Assembly (NCBI RefSeq): GCF_003627055.1 | Contig: NZ_CP032624.1 | Location: 3,472,001-3,536,000 of the forward strand | DNA: 64,000 nt | Reading direction: 5' to 3' | Origin: Gryllotalpicola protaetiae | GTDB taxonomy: Bacteria > Actinomycetota > Actinomycetes > Actinomycetales > Microbacteriaceae | In this document: positions 17,389 to 28,674 of the stretch, in pieces | Layout of the letters: every line of letters starts with the position of its first letter | Numbering within the stretch: the first letter of the stretch is position 1 | Notes under the pieces: generated by a model | Told to the model about the DNA's origin: nothing | Seen by the model: only the letters and a program-made list of their open reading frames with translations | Databases searched by the model: none | Translations under genes and position numbers: made by a program

Positions 17389-17676
17389 ATGCTCACCCTG
17401 ACCGAGAACGCCAGCACCGTGGTCAAGACCCTCGCCTCGCGCGGAGGCACCAGCGAAGAGGCAGGCCTGCGCATCAGCAGCGCCGCGCCCGAATCGCGCG
17501 AGTACGCCGTCGAGGTCGCGCCGCAGCCGGCCGACTCCGACACCGTGATCGAGGCAGACGGGGCACGCGTGTTCCTCGAGCCGAACGCCGCGATCTCGCT
17601 CGACGACAAGATCCTCGACGCGGACGTCAGCGAGCAGGGGAACGTGCGGTTCTCCATCGCTGAAGCCGCGGTCTAG
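17389..17676 (+). CDS. HesB/IscA-like small protein without cysteines
   Basis: This 95-residue protein has the beta-rich A-type-carrier layout: ENASTVVKTL, EEAGLRISSA, YAVEVAPQPADSDTVIEADGAR and VFLEPNAAISLDDKILDADV, where IscA has its fold core. It has no cysteine at all, so it cannot carry an Fe-S cluster in the IscA way. Similar Cys-less proteins are found in actinobacteria and are often labelled HesB-like or adhesin. The ATG follows GGAAGGA. The function is unknown. The upstream region has a small CCCC/GGGG hairpin (17314-17325). Confidence 0.75.
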   Translation: MLTLTENASTVVKTLASRGGTSEEAGLRISSAAPESREYAVEVAPQPADSDTVIEADGARVFLEPNAAISLDDKILDADVSEQGNVRFSIAEAAV

Positions 17677-17703
17677 TGACTGCGGGTCACGGCGATTCGT
17701 TGC

Positions 17704-17732
17704 TTGACGCGAAGAACCGGGCGGACTAGAAA
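17704..17732 (+). promoter_or_regulatory. Sigma-70-type promoter of the ScyD/ScyE-like gene
   Basis: TTGACG (17704-17709) and TAGAAA (17727-17732) are separated by 17 bases. Transcription from about 17739 would give a 5' untranslated region of roughly 60 bases before the GTG at 17801. This is the best consensus-like -35/-10 pair in the window. Confidence 0.6.
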
Positions 17733-17800
17733 CACAATCGACAACTGAGCGCAGTTCACCTCTCTCGCACCAACCCTGTTGACACGTGAGAGGTTCCACC

Positions 17801-18976
17801 GTGAATCGGAAGTCGATGTTCGCCCTCGGCGGCCTGGCCGCCATGTTGCTCTCTGTAGCGGCCGGGTCCGCCGCTTTCGCTCAAGCTCCGCTCCATCCCG
17901 GACCGCCGCCGTCTCGTCCTCCGGTGCATCAGCCGACGCTCTCCGTCGCGGCCACCGGGGTCGACAGCCCGCGCCATCTCGCCTTCGGCCCCGACGGTGC
18001 CCTCTACGTCGCGGAGGCCGGCGCCGGCGGCGTGGACCCGGCTCGCTGCGTGGCGGTCCCCAGCCAGCTGGGCGGGACGACCGAGGCCTGCGTCGGCAAG
18101 ACCGGTGCGATCGGGAAGCTCGCGCACGGCAAGGTCACTCCCGTGCTGAGCGGGCTCGAGTCCGTCTCCCAGGCGGACACCGGCGAGGTGCTCGGGCCGT
18201 CGGCGGTCGCCTTCGGCAAGGGTCAGCTGATCGTCACCATGCAGGACTTCACGGTGCAATCTGACGGCTCCAACCTCCTGCTGACCGGCGACGAGCTCGG
18301 CAAGCTGGTCACCGCGGCGTTCGGGGCGCCGTCCTACTCGTGGCAGCTCACACCGGATCTCGCGGCGTTCGCGGCCGCGAAGCCGCAGACTGCGAGCAGC
18401 CTCGGCTCAGGCCCCGGTGAGACCGCCTACGACTCGGACCCCTACGACGTCGTGGCGTACCGCGGCGGCTACGCGATCGCGGATGCCGCGGCCAACGACG
18501 TGCTGTGGCTCGCGCCATCCGGGCAGCTGAGCAAGCTCGCCACACTGCCGGCGACGAGCGACGGGCAGGCCGTGCCTGACGCGTTGACGGTCGGCCCCGA
18601 TGGTGCGCTGTACGTCGGAGGCCTGCGCGGCGCACCGTCGACGCCCGGGTCGGCCGACGTCTACCGCGTCGTTCCCGGCCAGGCTCCGACGGTGTACGCG
18701 ACTGGCTTCTCGGCGATCACCGACCTCGCCTTCGATCGCCAGGGCGCCCTGCTCGTGCTCGAGTTCAACACGGGTGGACTGCTCGGGGCGCCCAGTACAC
18801 CGGGCGACCTGGTGAAGGTCGCCAGCACGCCCGGGCATCCCCACACCGTGCTCGTGCCGAACCTCGTCACCCCGACCGGTCTCGCGGTCGGCTCCGACGG
18901 CGCGATCTACATCGCGAACTTCGGCATGGGAAGACAGGGCGGCCCGAACCCGGGCGAGATCGACGTGCTCAAATAG
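17801..18976 (+). CDS. Secreted ScyD/ScyE-family beta-propeller protein
   Basis: From the GTG at 17801 (after AGAGG, 7 bases) this is 391 residues. It begins with a signal peptide (basic start, then MFALGGLAAMLLSVAAGSAAFA). The rest is an NHL-like propeller with repeated blades: SPRHLAFGPDGALYVAEAG, DALTVGPDGALYVGGLRG, DLAFDRQGALLVLEF and GLAVGSDGAIYIANFGMG. This pattern is that of the ScyD/ScyE family, named after scytonemin-cluster proteins; in actinobacteria the role is unknown. The two cysteines (near 75 and 90) may form a disulfide. A GTG five codons earlier is an alternative start. Confidence 0.85.
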   Translation: MNRKSMFALGGLAAMLLSVAAGSAAFAQAPLHPGPPPSRPPVHQPTLSVAATGVDSPRHLAFGPDGALYVAEAGAGGVDPARCVAVPSQLGGTTEACVGKTGAIGKLAHGKVTPVLSGLESVSQADTGEVLGPSAVAFGKGQLIVTMQDFTVQSDGSNLLLTGDELGKLVTAAFGAPSYSWQLTPDLAAFAAAKPQTASSLGSGPGETAYDSDPYDVVAYRGGYAIADAAANDVLWLAPSGQLSKLATLPATSDGQAVPDALTVGPDGALYVGGLRGAPSTPGSADVYRVVPGQAPTVYATGFSAITDLAFDRQGALLVLEFNTGGLLGAPSTPGDLVKVASTPGHPHTVLVPNLVTPTGLAVGSDGAIYIANFGMGRQGGPNPGEIDVLK

Positions 18977-18980
18977 GCGG

Positions 18981-19511
18981 TCAGCGCCGCAGGGCGACCG
19001 GCCTCGGCAGGCCGAGGTCCTCGACGAGATCACCCAGCGCCCGGTCCAGTTCGGCGCCGGCCTGGGTGACCTTGTTCGTCCCGAAGCTGCGCAGCCGCGC
19101 GCCCGGCACGTCGAACGCGAGCACGGTGCCGGCGCCGGCCGCCGCATGCGCCTCGACGCGCACGGGGCTGTAGAGGACCGTCGCCGGGTCGTGCCGGAAG
19201 AGGCGTGCGCCGATCGCGTGGTTCACGATGAGCCACACTCCGCTCGGCCTGCCGCTGCCGGCTGCGTTCATCAGCTCGCCGGGCCGCGACGACCAGACGC
19301 GCACGAAGCCGCTCGGCGACTCCCACGCGAGGCGGCGGGTGAAGGCCTGCCAGTCGCCGTCCTCGGCGAGGCGGTCGAGCGCTGCGGCATCCGTCAGCTC
19401 GGGCACCGCACTCTCGAACGCGGCTGCGAGCGCCTCGAAGTGCGCGTTCGTGACCAGTTCGACGCGCCGGGCCGCGTATTCGGTGACCCGCTCGTCGACC
19501 TCGTAGCTCAT
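18981..19511 (-). CDS. Hypothetical protein, 176 residues
   Basis: I do not recognise this protein. It is soluble, with a helical acidic N-terminal half (NAHFEALAAAFESAVPELTDAAALDRL) and a more beta-rich second half (FVRVWSSRPGELMN, WLIVNHAIGARLFRHDPATVLYSP, VLAFDVPGARLRSFG). It ends with LVEDLGLPRPVALRR. There is no signal peptide or metal motif. The start follows an AAGGATGGAG stretch. It is divergent from the phosphotransferase gene, with 28 bases between start codons, and converges on the ScyD/E-like gene with a 4-base gap. Confidence 0.7.
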   Translation of the reverse strand: MSYEVDERVTEYAARRVELVTNAHFEALAAAFESAVPELTDAAALDRLAEDGDWQAFTRRLAWESPSGFVRVWSSRPGELMNAAGSGRPSGVWLIVNHAIGARLFRHDPATVLYSPVRVEAHAAAGAGTVLAFDVPGARLRSFGTNKVTQAGAELDRALGDLVEDLGLPRPVALRR

Positions 19512-19526
19512 TGCTCCATCCTTGCG

Positions 19527-19532
19527 TAGCGT
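19527..19532 (+). promoter_or_regulatory. -10 element (TAGCGT) of leaderless phosphotransferase gene
   Basis: TAGCGT ends 7 bases before the ATG at 19540. It supports that start over an in-frame TTG at 19522. Confidence 0.5.
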
Positions 19533-19539
19533 CGACGGC

Positions 19540-20448
19540 ATGACGGATGCCGGAAGACCAGCGGCCTCGCCGAGCCGCGACCAGCTCGTGTGGGTTCTGC
19601 AGCTCGTCGGCGGAGACGCGGTGACCGAGGTGAAGCCGCTGAAGGCCGGCGGATCGCAGTGGCTGATCACATGGGGCGACGCGCACGGCGGGGGAAGCGC
19701 GGTGCTCCGGGTGGGCGGCCCCGACGACGCCGATCAGCAGGCACGGGCCGAGACGGCGATGCCGATCGCCGACCTGCAGGGCGTTCCCGTGCCGAACGTG
19801 CTCGGCTCGCGCGTCGACGACGAGTCGTCGCTGCTGCTCGTCGAGTGGATCGACGGGGCGAGCGCGCAGCCGATCGAGGCCTCCCCCGTGCGCCTCGAGG
19901 CCCTCGGAGCGATGGCCGCCACGATCTTCCGCTCCAACCTGGGTGACCTCGAGCTGCCTGAGGTCGCGCGGCCGATCGACGGCGTCGACTTCGCGGCGTT
20001 GCGGGCCGCCTCCCCGCACCCGCTGCTCGAGCGGGCCGCCAGGCGGCTCGACGGCATCGAGGCCGAGGGGCGCACCGGCCTGGTGCACGGCGATCTCTGG
20101 TCTGGAAACACCCTCTGGCGCGACGGCGGACTCGTCGCGGTCATCGACTGGGGCTGCGCCGGCGCCGGGCGCGCGGGCGTGGACCTCGGGTCGCTGCGGC
20201 TCGACGCCGCGATGAACTGGGGTCAGGAGGCATCCGCCCATGTGCTCGCCGGTTGGGAGAGAGAGGCCGGCGAACCCGCGCAGGACCTCGCCTACTGGGA
20301 CGCGGTCGCGGCCGTCAACACCCCACCCGATCTCGGCTGGTTCGTCGAGTCGACCATCGAGGCCATCGCGCGCCCGGACCTCACGCGCGAGCTCATGGTC
20401 GCGCGGCGCGACGCCTTCCTGGCGGACGCGCTCGACCGACTCCGCTAA
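19540..20448 (+). CDS. Aminoglycoside-phosphotransferase-like (APH) kinase family protein
   Basis: This 302-residue protein has a protein-kinase-like fold of the APH/choline kinase family. The Brenner catalytic loop is LVHGDLWSGNTLW (about residues 183-195) and the metal-binding DFG-equivalent is AVIDWGCAG (about 201-209). The N-terminal lobe is weak in motifs (KPLKAGGSQWLITWGD). Members phosphorylate small molecules such as aminoglycosides, fructosamine or choline, and sequence alone does not say which. No resistance gene neighbours are present. Its stop overlaps the convergent ahpE stop by 4 bases. Confidence 0.8.
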   Translation: MTDAGRPAASPSRDQLVWVLQLVGGDAVTEVKPLKAGGSQWLITWGDAHGGGSAVLRVGGPDDADQQARAETAMPIADLQGVPVPNVLGSRVDDESSLLLVEWIDGASAQPIEASPVRLEALGAMAATIFRSNLGDLELPEVARPIDGVDFAALRAASPHPLLERAARRLDGIEAEGRTGLVHGDLWSGNTLWRDGGLVAVIDWGCAGAGRAGVDLGSLRLDAAMNWGQEASAHVLAGWEREAGEPAQDLAYWDAVAAVNTPPDLGWFVESTIEAIARPDLTRELMVARRDAFLADALDRLR

Positions 20449-20927
20449 TTGCTGAGTGCGCGGCGGGCGGCGAGCTGCTCGAGTGCCGTGCGGTACGCGG
20501 CGAGCGGGCGCGCCTCGCCCGGCGCGGAGATGAAGCTGGCGCGGATCACGCCGTCCTCATCGATGACGAAGGTCGCGCGGTTGGCGAATCCCCTCTCGTC
20601 GAGGAAGACCCCGTAGTCCTTCGCGACGGCGCCGTGCGGCCAGAAGTCGGCCAGCAGCTGGAATCCGTAGCCCTGGGTCTCCGACCAGGCGCGCAGCGCC
20701 CACTTCGAATCGACGGAGACGCCGATCAGCTCGACCTCGGCGTCTTCGAAGATGCTCAGGTTGTCGCGCAGCTCGCACAGCTCGCCCGTGCACGTGCCCG
20801 AGAACGCGAGCGGGAAGAACACCAGTGCGACGGCCTTGCGCCCGCGGAAATCGCTCAGCCGCACCGGCTCGCCGAACTGGTTGGGAAGCTCGAAATCGGG
20901 GGCCTGGGTGTCGTTCTCCAACGCCAT
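20445..20927 (-). CDS. ahpE: AhpE-type peroxiredoxin
   Basis: This 160-residue thioredoxin-fold peroxidase reduces hydroperoxides and peroxynitrite. The active-site segment FFPLAFSGTCTGELCELRD contains the peroxidatic cysteine C46 and a second cysteine C51, five residues on. Mycobacterial AhpE has only the first, so this protein might form an intramolecular disulfide. The conserved Arg is in NRATFVIDEDG. The ATG at 20927 is preferred over a GTG two codons upstream because of the leaderless promoter. Confidence 0.9.
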   Translation of the reverse strand: MALENDTQAPDFELPNQFGEPVRLSDFRGRKAVALVFFPLAFSGTCTGELCELRDNLSIFEDAEVELIGVSVDSKWALRAWSETQGYGFQLLADFWPHGAVAKDYGVFLDERGFANRATFVIDEDGVIRASFISAPGEARPLAAYRTALEQLAARRALSN

Positions 20928-20933
20928 GCGCAC

Positions 20934-20939
20934 AGCCTA
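20934..20939 (-). promoter_or_regulatory. -10 element (TAGGCT) of leaderless ahpE
   Basis: TAGGCT on the minus strand lies 6 bases before the ATG at 20927. Confidence 0.55.
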
Positions 20940-21003
20940 AGCCCGGGCTCGAAGGTGCGCGTCAGCACGTTGCGCGCACTACTAGGCTGAACCTCGGCGC
21001 CGA

Positions 21004-21018
21004 TGTCGTAATCCGACA
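21004..21018. promoter_or_regulatory. Inverted repeat upstream of aceE
   Basis: TGTCG-TAATC-CGACA is a perfect 5-5-5 inverted repeat, 48 bases before the aceE start. It is well placed for a repressor of the pyruvate dehydrogenase gene. The cognate regulator is not known. Confidence 0.4.
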
Positions 21019-21065
21019 ACCATGCGCCTGACACAGGTACTGACCGGCACAAGGAAGAGGTCGAA

Positions 21066-23784
<2,719 letters not shown>

Positions 23785-23795
<11 letters not shown>

Positions 23796-25008
23796 GGTGG
23801 CGGTGCGCCGCACCAAGGACGAGACGCTCGCCTGGCTTCGCAAGATCTCGGGCGAGCTCTCGAGCGCGACACTGAAGCGGCTGGAGGACACCCTCCCCTG
23901 GTTCAGCGAGATGCCGCCGGGCAGGCGCTCGGCGGTCGGGCTGGTCGCCCAGGCGGGCATCACGTCGTTCATCGACTGGTTCGAGGACCCAACGGCGACT
24001 CCGTGGGTGGCCTCAGACGTGTTCGGCTCTGCCCCGCGCGAGCTGCTGCGCTCGATCAGTCTGCAGCAGACCTTGCAGCTGATCCGCGTCGTCGTCTCCG
24101 TCGTGGAGGACCGCGCCAAGGACGGCGGCGAGATCGTCCGCGACGCGATCCTGATCTACTCGCGCGAGATCGCCTTCGCCTCGGCTGACGTCTATGCGCG
24201 CGCCGCGGAGTCGAGAGGGCTGTGGGATGCCCGGCTCGAAGCTCTCGTCGTCGACTCGATCCTCACCGGCGAGTACGACGACGAGCTGCCGAGCCGCATC
24301 GCGGCGCTCGGCTGGCACGGGCGCGGCGAGGTCGCAGTGCTCGTCGGCACCGCACCGCGCATGCTCGACGTCGACCAGATCCGCCGCACCGCGCGGCATC
24401 TGCGCGCCGATGTGCTGATCGGCGTGCAGGGCAGCCGTCTCGTCGTGGTGATCGGGCGCGCGGGCGCGCCGGCGCACGGAGAGGACGAAGAGGCGGCCTC
24501 GACGCCGGAGCCGATCGGGTTCCTCGAGATCGCGACGCAGCTCGAGCCCAACTTCGGTCCGGGATTCCTCGTGCTCGGCCACGCCGTGCCGAGCATCGTC
24601 GACGCGTCGAAGAGCGCGAAGGCCGCGCTGGCGGGCTTCGCCGTCGCCAAGGCGTGGCGCACCTGCCCGCGCCCCGTGCATGCGGACGACCTGCTGCCCG
24701 AGCGCGCCTTCGCCGGAGACCCCCTCGCGCGCTCGACGCTCGTGAACCGCATCTACCAGCCGCTCAAGGCGCACTCCCCCGAGCTGCTCAACACGCTGTG
24801 GAGCTATCTCGACAACGGCCGCAGTCTCGAGGCCACGGCGCGCGAGCTGTTCGTGCACCCGAACACCGTGCGCTATCGGCTGAAGCGGGTCGGCGATGTC
24901 ATCGGATGGGATGCGACCGGCGCCCGAGAGGCGCTGATCCTGCAGTCGGCGCTCATCATCGGCGCGATCGCCGAGCCCGACGGCAGCAACCGCCGCCGCC
25001 GACTGTAG
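23785..25008 (+). CDS. fasR: PucR-type helix-turn-helix regulator, probable FasR
   Basis: The protein of about 407 residues has a C-terminal PucR-type HTH ([20 protein letters not shown] and [17 protein letters not shown], about 345-385). A central GGDEF-like or ligand domain precedes it. It sits directly upstream of fabD-fabH-acpP-fabF, the position of FasR in Streptomyces, where it activates this operon. That context is the main reason for the name. The GTG at 23785 overlaps the aceE end by 11 bases; a second GTG at 23797 ([11 protein letters not shown]) is equally likely. Confidence 0.85.
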
Positions 25009-25086
25009 GGGTTCGATAAAGCCTTCGCGGTTTCTTCATTGGAACACGCCAGTCAGACGTCCGTCGGCTTCGGCAAGATGGAAGGC

Positions 25087-26001
25087 GTGATCGTCTTCGT
25101 CGCGCCCGGCCAGGGCTCCCAGACCCCCGGATTCCTCGAGCCCTGGATCGCCGACCCCGCAGCGCGCGAGCTCGTCGCAGGCTGGTCCGACGCGATCGGC
25201 GTCGATCTCATCGCGCACGGCACGGTCAGTGACGCCGACACGATCCGTGACACGGCGATCGCGCAGCCGCTCATCGTCGCCGCGGGTCTGCTGACGGCCC
25301 GCGCGCTGCGCGCAGCCGGGGTCGAGATCGGCGCCGCCGCCGGCCACTCCGTCGGCGAGATCACCGCAGCGGCGATCGCCGGCGTCCTCAGCGAAGCGGA
25401 CGCGCTCGCTTTCGTGCGCACCCGCGCGCTGGCGATGGCGGATGCCGCGGCCGCGGTGCCGACCGGCATGAGCGCCGTCCTCGGCGGCGATCAGGACGCG
25501 GTCGTCGAGCACGTCACGGCTTTCGGGCTCGAGGCCGCGAACTACAACGGCGGCGGGCAGATCGTCGTCGCGGGTGAGCTCAGCGCGCTCGCGAAGCTCT
25601 CCGACGAGCCGCTGCGCGGCACTCGCGTCGTGCCGCTGCAGGTCGCCGGCGCTTTCCACACCCGCTTCATGGCGCCCGCTCGCGAGGTGCTGCGCGCACA
25701 GGCATCCGCGTTCACCCCCGCCGATCCCGCGATCACGCTGTGGACCAACAAGGACGGCTCGGTCGTCACCTCCGGTTCCGCCTTCCTCGAGCTGCTCGTC
25801 GGCCAGGTCGCGAGCCCGGTGCGCTGGGACCTCGATATGGCGGCCTTCGCGGCGGCCGGAGCTACCGCCCTCATCGAGCTCGCCCCGGGCGGCGCACTCG
25901 TCGGCCTCGCGCGGCGCGGCCTGAAGGGCGTGCCGACCGTCGCCATCAAGGCCCCCGAGGACATCACGGCAGCCGTCGAGCTCATCGAGGGCAGCGCCTG
26001 A
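25087..26001 (+). CDS. fabD: Malonyl-CoA:ACP transacylase
   Basis: FabD loads malonyl groups onto acyl carrier protein. The protein (304 residues) shows CPGQGSQ-like FVAPGQGSQTPGFLEPW at the start, the nucleophile motif AGHSVGEI, an acyl-binding RTRALAMA, and VAGAFHTRFM with the catalytic His. The GTG at 25087 gives the family's usual MIV-type start. An ATG three codons upstream (25078) is possible, and neither has a well-spaced Shine-Dalgarno sequence. It follows fasR by about 70 bases and overlaps fabH by one base (TGATG). Confidence 0.93.
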   Translation: MIVFVAPGQGSQTPGFLEPWIADPAARELVAGWSDAIGVDLIAHGTVSDADTIRDTAIAQPLIVAAGLLTARALRAAGVEIGAAAGHSVGEITAAAIAGVLSEADALAFVRTRALAMADAAAAVPTGMSAVLGGDQDAVVEHVTAFGLEAANYNGGGQIVVAGELSALAKLSDEPLRGTRVVPLQVAGAFHTRFMAPAREVLRAQASAFTPADPAITLWTNKDGSVVTSGSAFLELLVGQVASPVRWDLDMAAFAAAGATALIELAPGGALVGLARRGLKGVPTVAIKAPEDITAAVELIEGSA

Positions 26002-26999
26002 TGCCGACCCTCGTCCAGTCGACGGGGCCGCGGTTCACGCGCATCCTCGCCGTCGGCGCCGCGCGCGGCGATCTGGTCGTCCCCAACGACGACCTCGTCG
26101 GGCCGATCGACTCTTCCGACGAGTGGATCAGGCAGCGCACCGGCATCGAGACCCGTGTGCGGGCCTCGCGTGAGGTGCAGGCGGTGGATCTGGCGACGGA
26201 TGCCGCGCGCGAAGCCATCGAGAAGAGCGGTGTCCCTGCCTCCGAGCTCGGCGCGGTGCTCGTTGCGACCATCAGCAACCCGGTGCAGACGCCCTCGATG
26301 GCGGCTGTGCTCGCCGATCGCGTGGGTGCGACCCCGGCCGCCGCGTTCGACCTCGGCGCCGCATGCGCCGGATACGCCTACGGGGTCGCTCAGGCCGATG
26401 CGCTGATCCGCGCAGGCGCCGCGAAGCATGTGCTCGTCGTCGGGGCCGAGAAGCTCTCTGACATCATCGAGCCCGCCGACCGCTCGATCTCGTTCCTGCT
26501 TGGCGACGGCGCCGGGGCCGCCGTGATCGGTCCGAGCGACATCCCCGGCATCTCGGCGACCGTGTGGGGCTCGGACGGCTCGCGCGCCGGCGCGGTCGGC
26601 ATGAGCAACACCCTGCTCGAGTTCCGCGACGGCACGGCGGGCTGGCCGCACATCCGCCAGGAGGGCCCAAGCGTCTTCCGCTGGGCGGTGTGGGAGATGG
26701 CAAAGGTCGCACGCCGCGCCCTCGAGGCGGCCGGCATCCAGGCATCCGATCTCGCCGCCTTCATCCCCCACCAGGCGAACATGCGCATCATCGACGAGTT
26801 CGCCGACCAGCTGGCCCTGCCCGCGTCAGTCGTCATCGCGCGCGACGTCGCGACCACCGGGAACACGAGCGCCGCCAGCATCCCGCTCGCGACCCATCGG
26901 CTGCTCGCCGAGCACCCCGAGCTGTCGGGCGGGCTCGCCCTGCAGATCGGATTCGGCGCCGGCCTCGCCTACGCGGCGCAGGTCGTGGTCCTGCCCTAG
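26001..26999 (+). CDS. fabH: Beta-ketoacyl-ACP synthase III
   Basis: This 332-residue condensing enzyme starts fatty acid synthesis by joining an acyl-CoA primer to malonyl-ACP. The Cys-His-Asn triad is present: GAACAGYAYG, IPHQANMRII and ATTGNTSAAS. SSDEWIRQRTGIETR is the usual N-terminal signature. Branched primers are probable in this group of bacteria, but that is family knowledge, not seen here. Its ATG overlaps the fabD stop, so translation is coupled. Confidence 0.96.
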   Translation: MPTLVQSTGPRFTRILAVGAARGDLVVPNDDLVGPIDSSDEWIRQRTGIETRVRASREVQAVDLATDAAREAIEKSGVPASELGAVLVATISNPVQTPSMAAVLADRVGATPAAAFDLGAACAGYAYGVAQADALIRAGAAKHVLVVGAEKLSDIIEPADRSISFLLGDGAGAAVIGPSDIPGISATVWGSDGSRAGAVGMSNTLLEFRDGTAGWPHIRQEGPSVFRWAVWEMAKVARRALEAAGIQASDLAAFIPHQANMRIIDEFADQLALPASVVIARDVATTGNTSAASIPLATHRLLAEHPELSGGLALQIGFGAGLAYAAQVVVLP

Positions 27000-27065
27000 C
27001 CGTTCAAACATCTGCCGTTCACTAAGCTTGTGGGCGGTCACACGACACCACCAAGGAGAACCCAA

Positions 27066-27314
27066 ATGGCACTGTCCACCGAAGATGTCCTCGCCGGCCT
27101 GGCCGAGCTGATCAACGACGAGACCGGCATCGCCACCGACTCCGTTCAGCTGGACAAGTCGTTCACCGACGACCTCGACATCGACTCGATCTCGATGATG
27201 ACGATCGTCGTGAACGCCGAGGACAAGTTCGACGTGAAGATCCCCGACGACGAGGTGAAGAACCTCAAGACCGTCGGCGACGCCGTCGACTACATCGTCA
27301 AGGCCGGGGCCTGA
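27066..27314 (+). CDS. acpP: Acyl carrier protein
   Basis: This 82-residue acidic protein carries the growing fatty acyl chain on a phosphopantetheine arm attached to the Ser of DDLDIDSISMMTIV (the usual DSL is DSI here, as in many actinobacteria). The ATG follows a perfect AAGGAG at 7 bases, fitting very high expression. Its own -10 candidate, TAAGCT, is at 27023-27028. It lies between fabH and fabF. Confidence 0.96.
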   Translation: MALSTEDVLAGLAELINDETGIATDSVQLDKSFTDDLDIDSISMMTIVVNAEDKFDVKIPDDEVKNLKTVGDAVDYIVKAGA

Positions 27315-27330
27315 GCCCCATCACTTCGCA

Positions 27331-27369
27331 CGCGGTCGGCGTCTGACGGGCGTCAGAGTCGACCGCGTC
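27331..27369 (+). terminator. Large hairpin between acpP and fabF
   Basis: ACGCGGTCG (27331-27339) pairs with CGACCGCGT (27361-27369), and inside it TCTGAC (27343-27348) pairs with GTCAGA (27353-27358) around a GGGC loop. A single small internal loop separates the stems. It may protect the acpP message or terminate part of the transcripts, giving more AcpP than FabF. Confidence 0.55.
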
Positions 27370-27425
27370 GTCGTTTGCGCACCGCGCGCGGTGGGCAGTC
27401 CGTCAGCAACGCAGTAAGGATCATC

Positions 27426-28664
27426 GTGGGACCGAAGAAGATCGTCGTCACCGGAATCGGCGCGACCACACCGCTCGGCGGCACCGCGCCCGAATCGTGG
27501 CAGGCGCTGCTGGCCGGCGCCTCAGGCACGCGCACCATGCAGCACGAGTGGGTCGAGAAGTACCAGGTGCCCGTCAACTTCGCGGCGGAGGCGCTCGTGC
27601 GCCCCGAGGAAGTCATGGAGCGTGTCGAGCTGAAGCGCCTCGACCCGTCCGCCCAGTTCGCGCTGATCGCGGCGCGTGAGGCATGGGCGGACGCCGGTGT
27701 GGAGGACTTCGACCCCGACCGCCTGCTCGTCGACTGGGCCACCGGCATCGGCGGCGTGTGGACGCTGCTCGACGCATGGGACGTGCTGCGCGAGCGCGGC
27801 CCCCGCCGCGTCATGCCGATGACCGTGCCGATGATCATGCCGAACAGCCCGGCCGCCGCGGTCTCGATGAACCTCAACGCCCGCGCGGGCGCCCGCACCG
27901 TCGTCTCGGCCTGCGCGTCGAGCACCGAGTCGCTCGCCAACGCCTACGACCATCTGCAGCAAGGGCTTGCCGACATCGTCATCACGGGCGGCTCCGAGTC
28001 CTGCATCCACCCGATCACCGTCTCGTCGTTCGCCGCCATGCACGCGCTCTCGACGCGCGCCGACGACCCGGCCCGCGCCTCGCGGCCCTACGATCGCGAC
28101 CGCGACGGCTTCGTCATGGGCGAGGGCGCTGCGGCTCTCATCCTCGAGACCGAGGAGCACGCGACGGCGCGCGGCGCGAAGATCTACGCAGAGGTCGCCG
28201 GCGGCGGCATCACGAGCGACTCGTACCACATCACCGCGCCCGACCCCGAGGGCCTCGGCGCCACCCGCGCCACGAAGCTCGCGCTCGAGCAGGCCGGTCT
28301 CTCGACCTCGGACATCGTCCACGTCAACGCGCACGCCACCTCGACGGGCGTCGGCGACATCGCCGAGTACAAGGCGCTGCGAGCGATCTTCGGCGACCAC
28401 CTCGACTCGGTCGCGGTCAGCGCGACCAAGGCGTCGACCGGTCACCTGCTCGGCGGCACCGGCGCGCTCGAGGCGATGTTCACGGTGCTGGCGCTCCGCG
28501 ATCGCATCGCGCCGCCGACGATCAACCTCGAGAACCAGGACCCCGACATCGTGCTCGACGTCGTCACCTCGCCGCGCGAGCTGCCGGCCGGCGATCTCGC
28601 CGCGGTGAGCAACTCGTTCGGTTTCGGCGGCCACAACGCGGTGGTGGCGTTCAAGAGCGTGTAG
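27426..28664 (+). CDS. fabF: Beta-ketoacyl-ACP synthase II
   Basis: This 412-residue elongating condensing enzyme has the triad Cys (VVSACASSTES), His (VNAHATSTGVGD) and His (KASTGHLLGGTGALE). SNSFGFGGHNAVVAF is at the C-terminus. The GTG at 27426 follows AAGGA by 7 bases and gives the standard KKIVVTGIGATTPLG start; an upstream TTG at 27375 was rejected. It is the last gene of the fas operon and converges on the DUF3145 gene, 10 bases apart. Confidence 0.95.
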   Translation: MGPKKIVVTGIGATTPLGGTAPESWQALLAGASGTRTMQHEWVEKYQVPVNFAAEALVRPEEVMERVELKRLDPSAQFALIAAREAWADAGVEDFDPDRLLVDWATGIGGVWTLLDAWDVLRERGPRRVMPMTVPMIMPNSPAAAVSMNLNARAGARTVVSACASSTESLANAYDHLQQGLADIVITGGSESCIHPITVSSFAAMHALSTRADDPARASRPYDRDRDGFVMGEGAAALILETEEHATARGAKIYAEVAGGGITSDSYHITAPDPEGLGATRATKLALEQAGLSTSDIVHVNAHATSTGVGDIAEYKALRAIFGDHLDSVAVSATKASTGHLLGGTGALEAMFTVLALRDRIAPPTINLENQDPDIVLDVVTSPRELPAGDLAAVSNSFGFGGHNAVVAFKSV

Positions 28665-28674
28665 CCCGCGTGGG

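Noticed and set aside
27375-27425. A TTG start for fabF 17 codons upstream
   Set aside because: The extension does not look like FabF and overlaps the end of the intercistronic hairpin region, while the GTG at 27426 has a well-spaced AAGGA.
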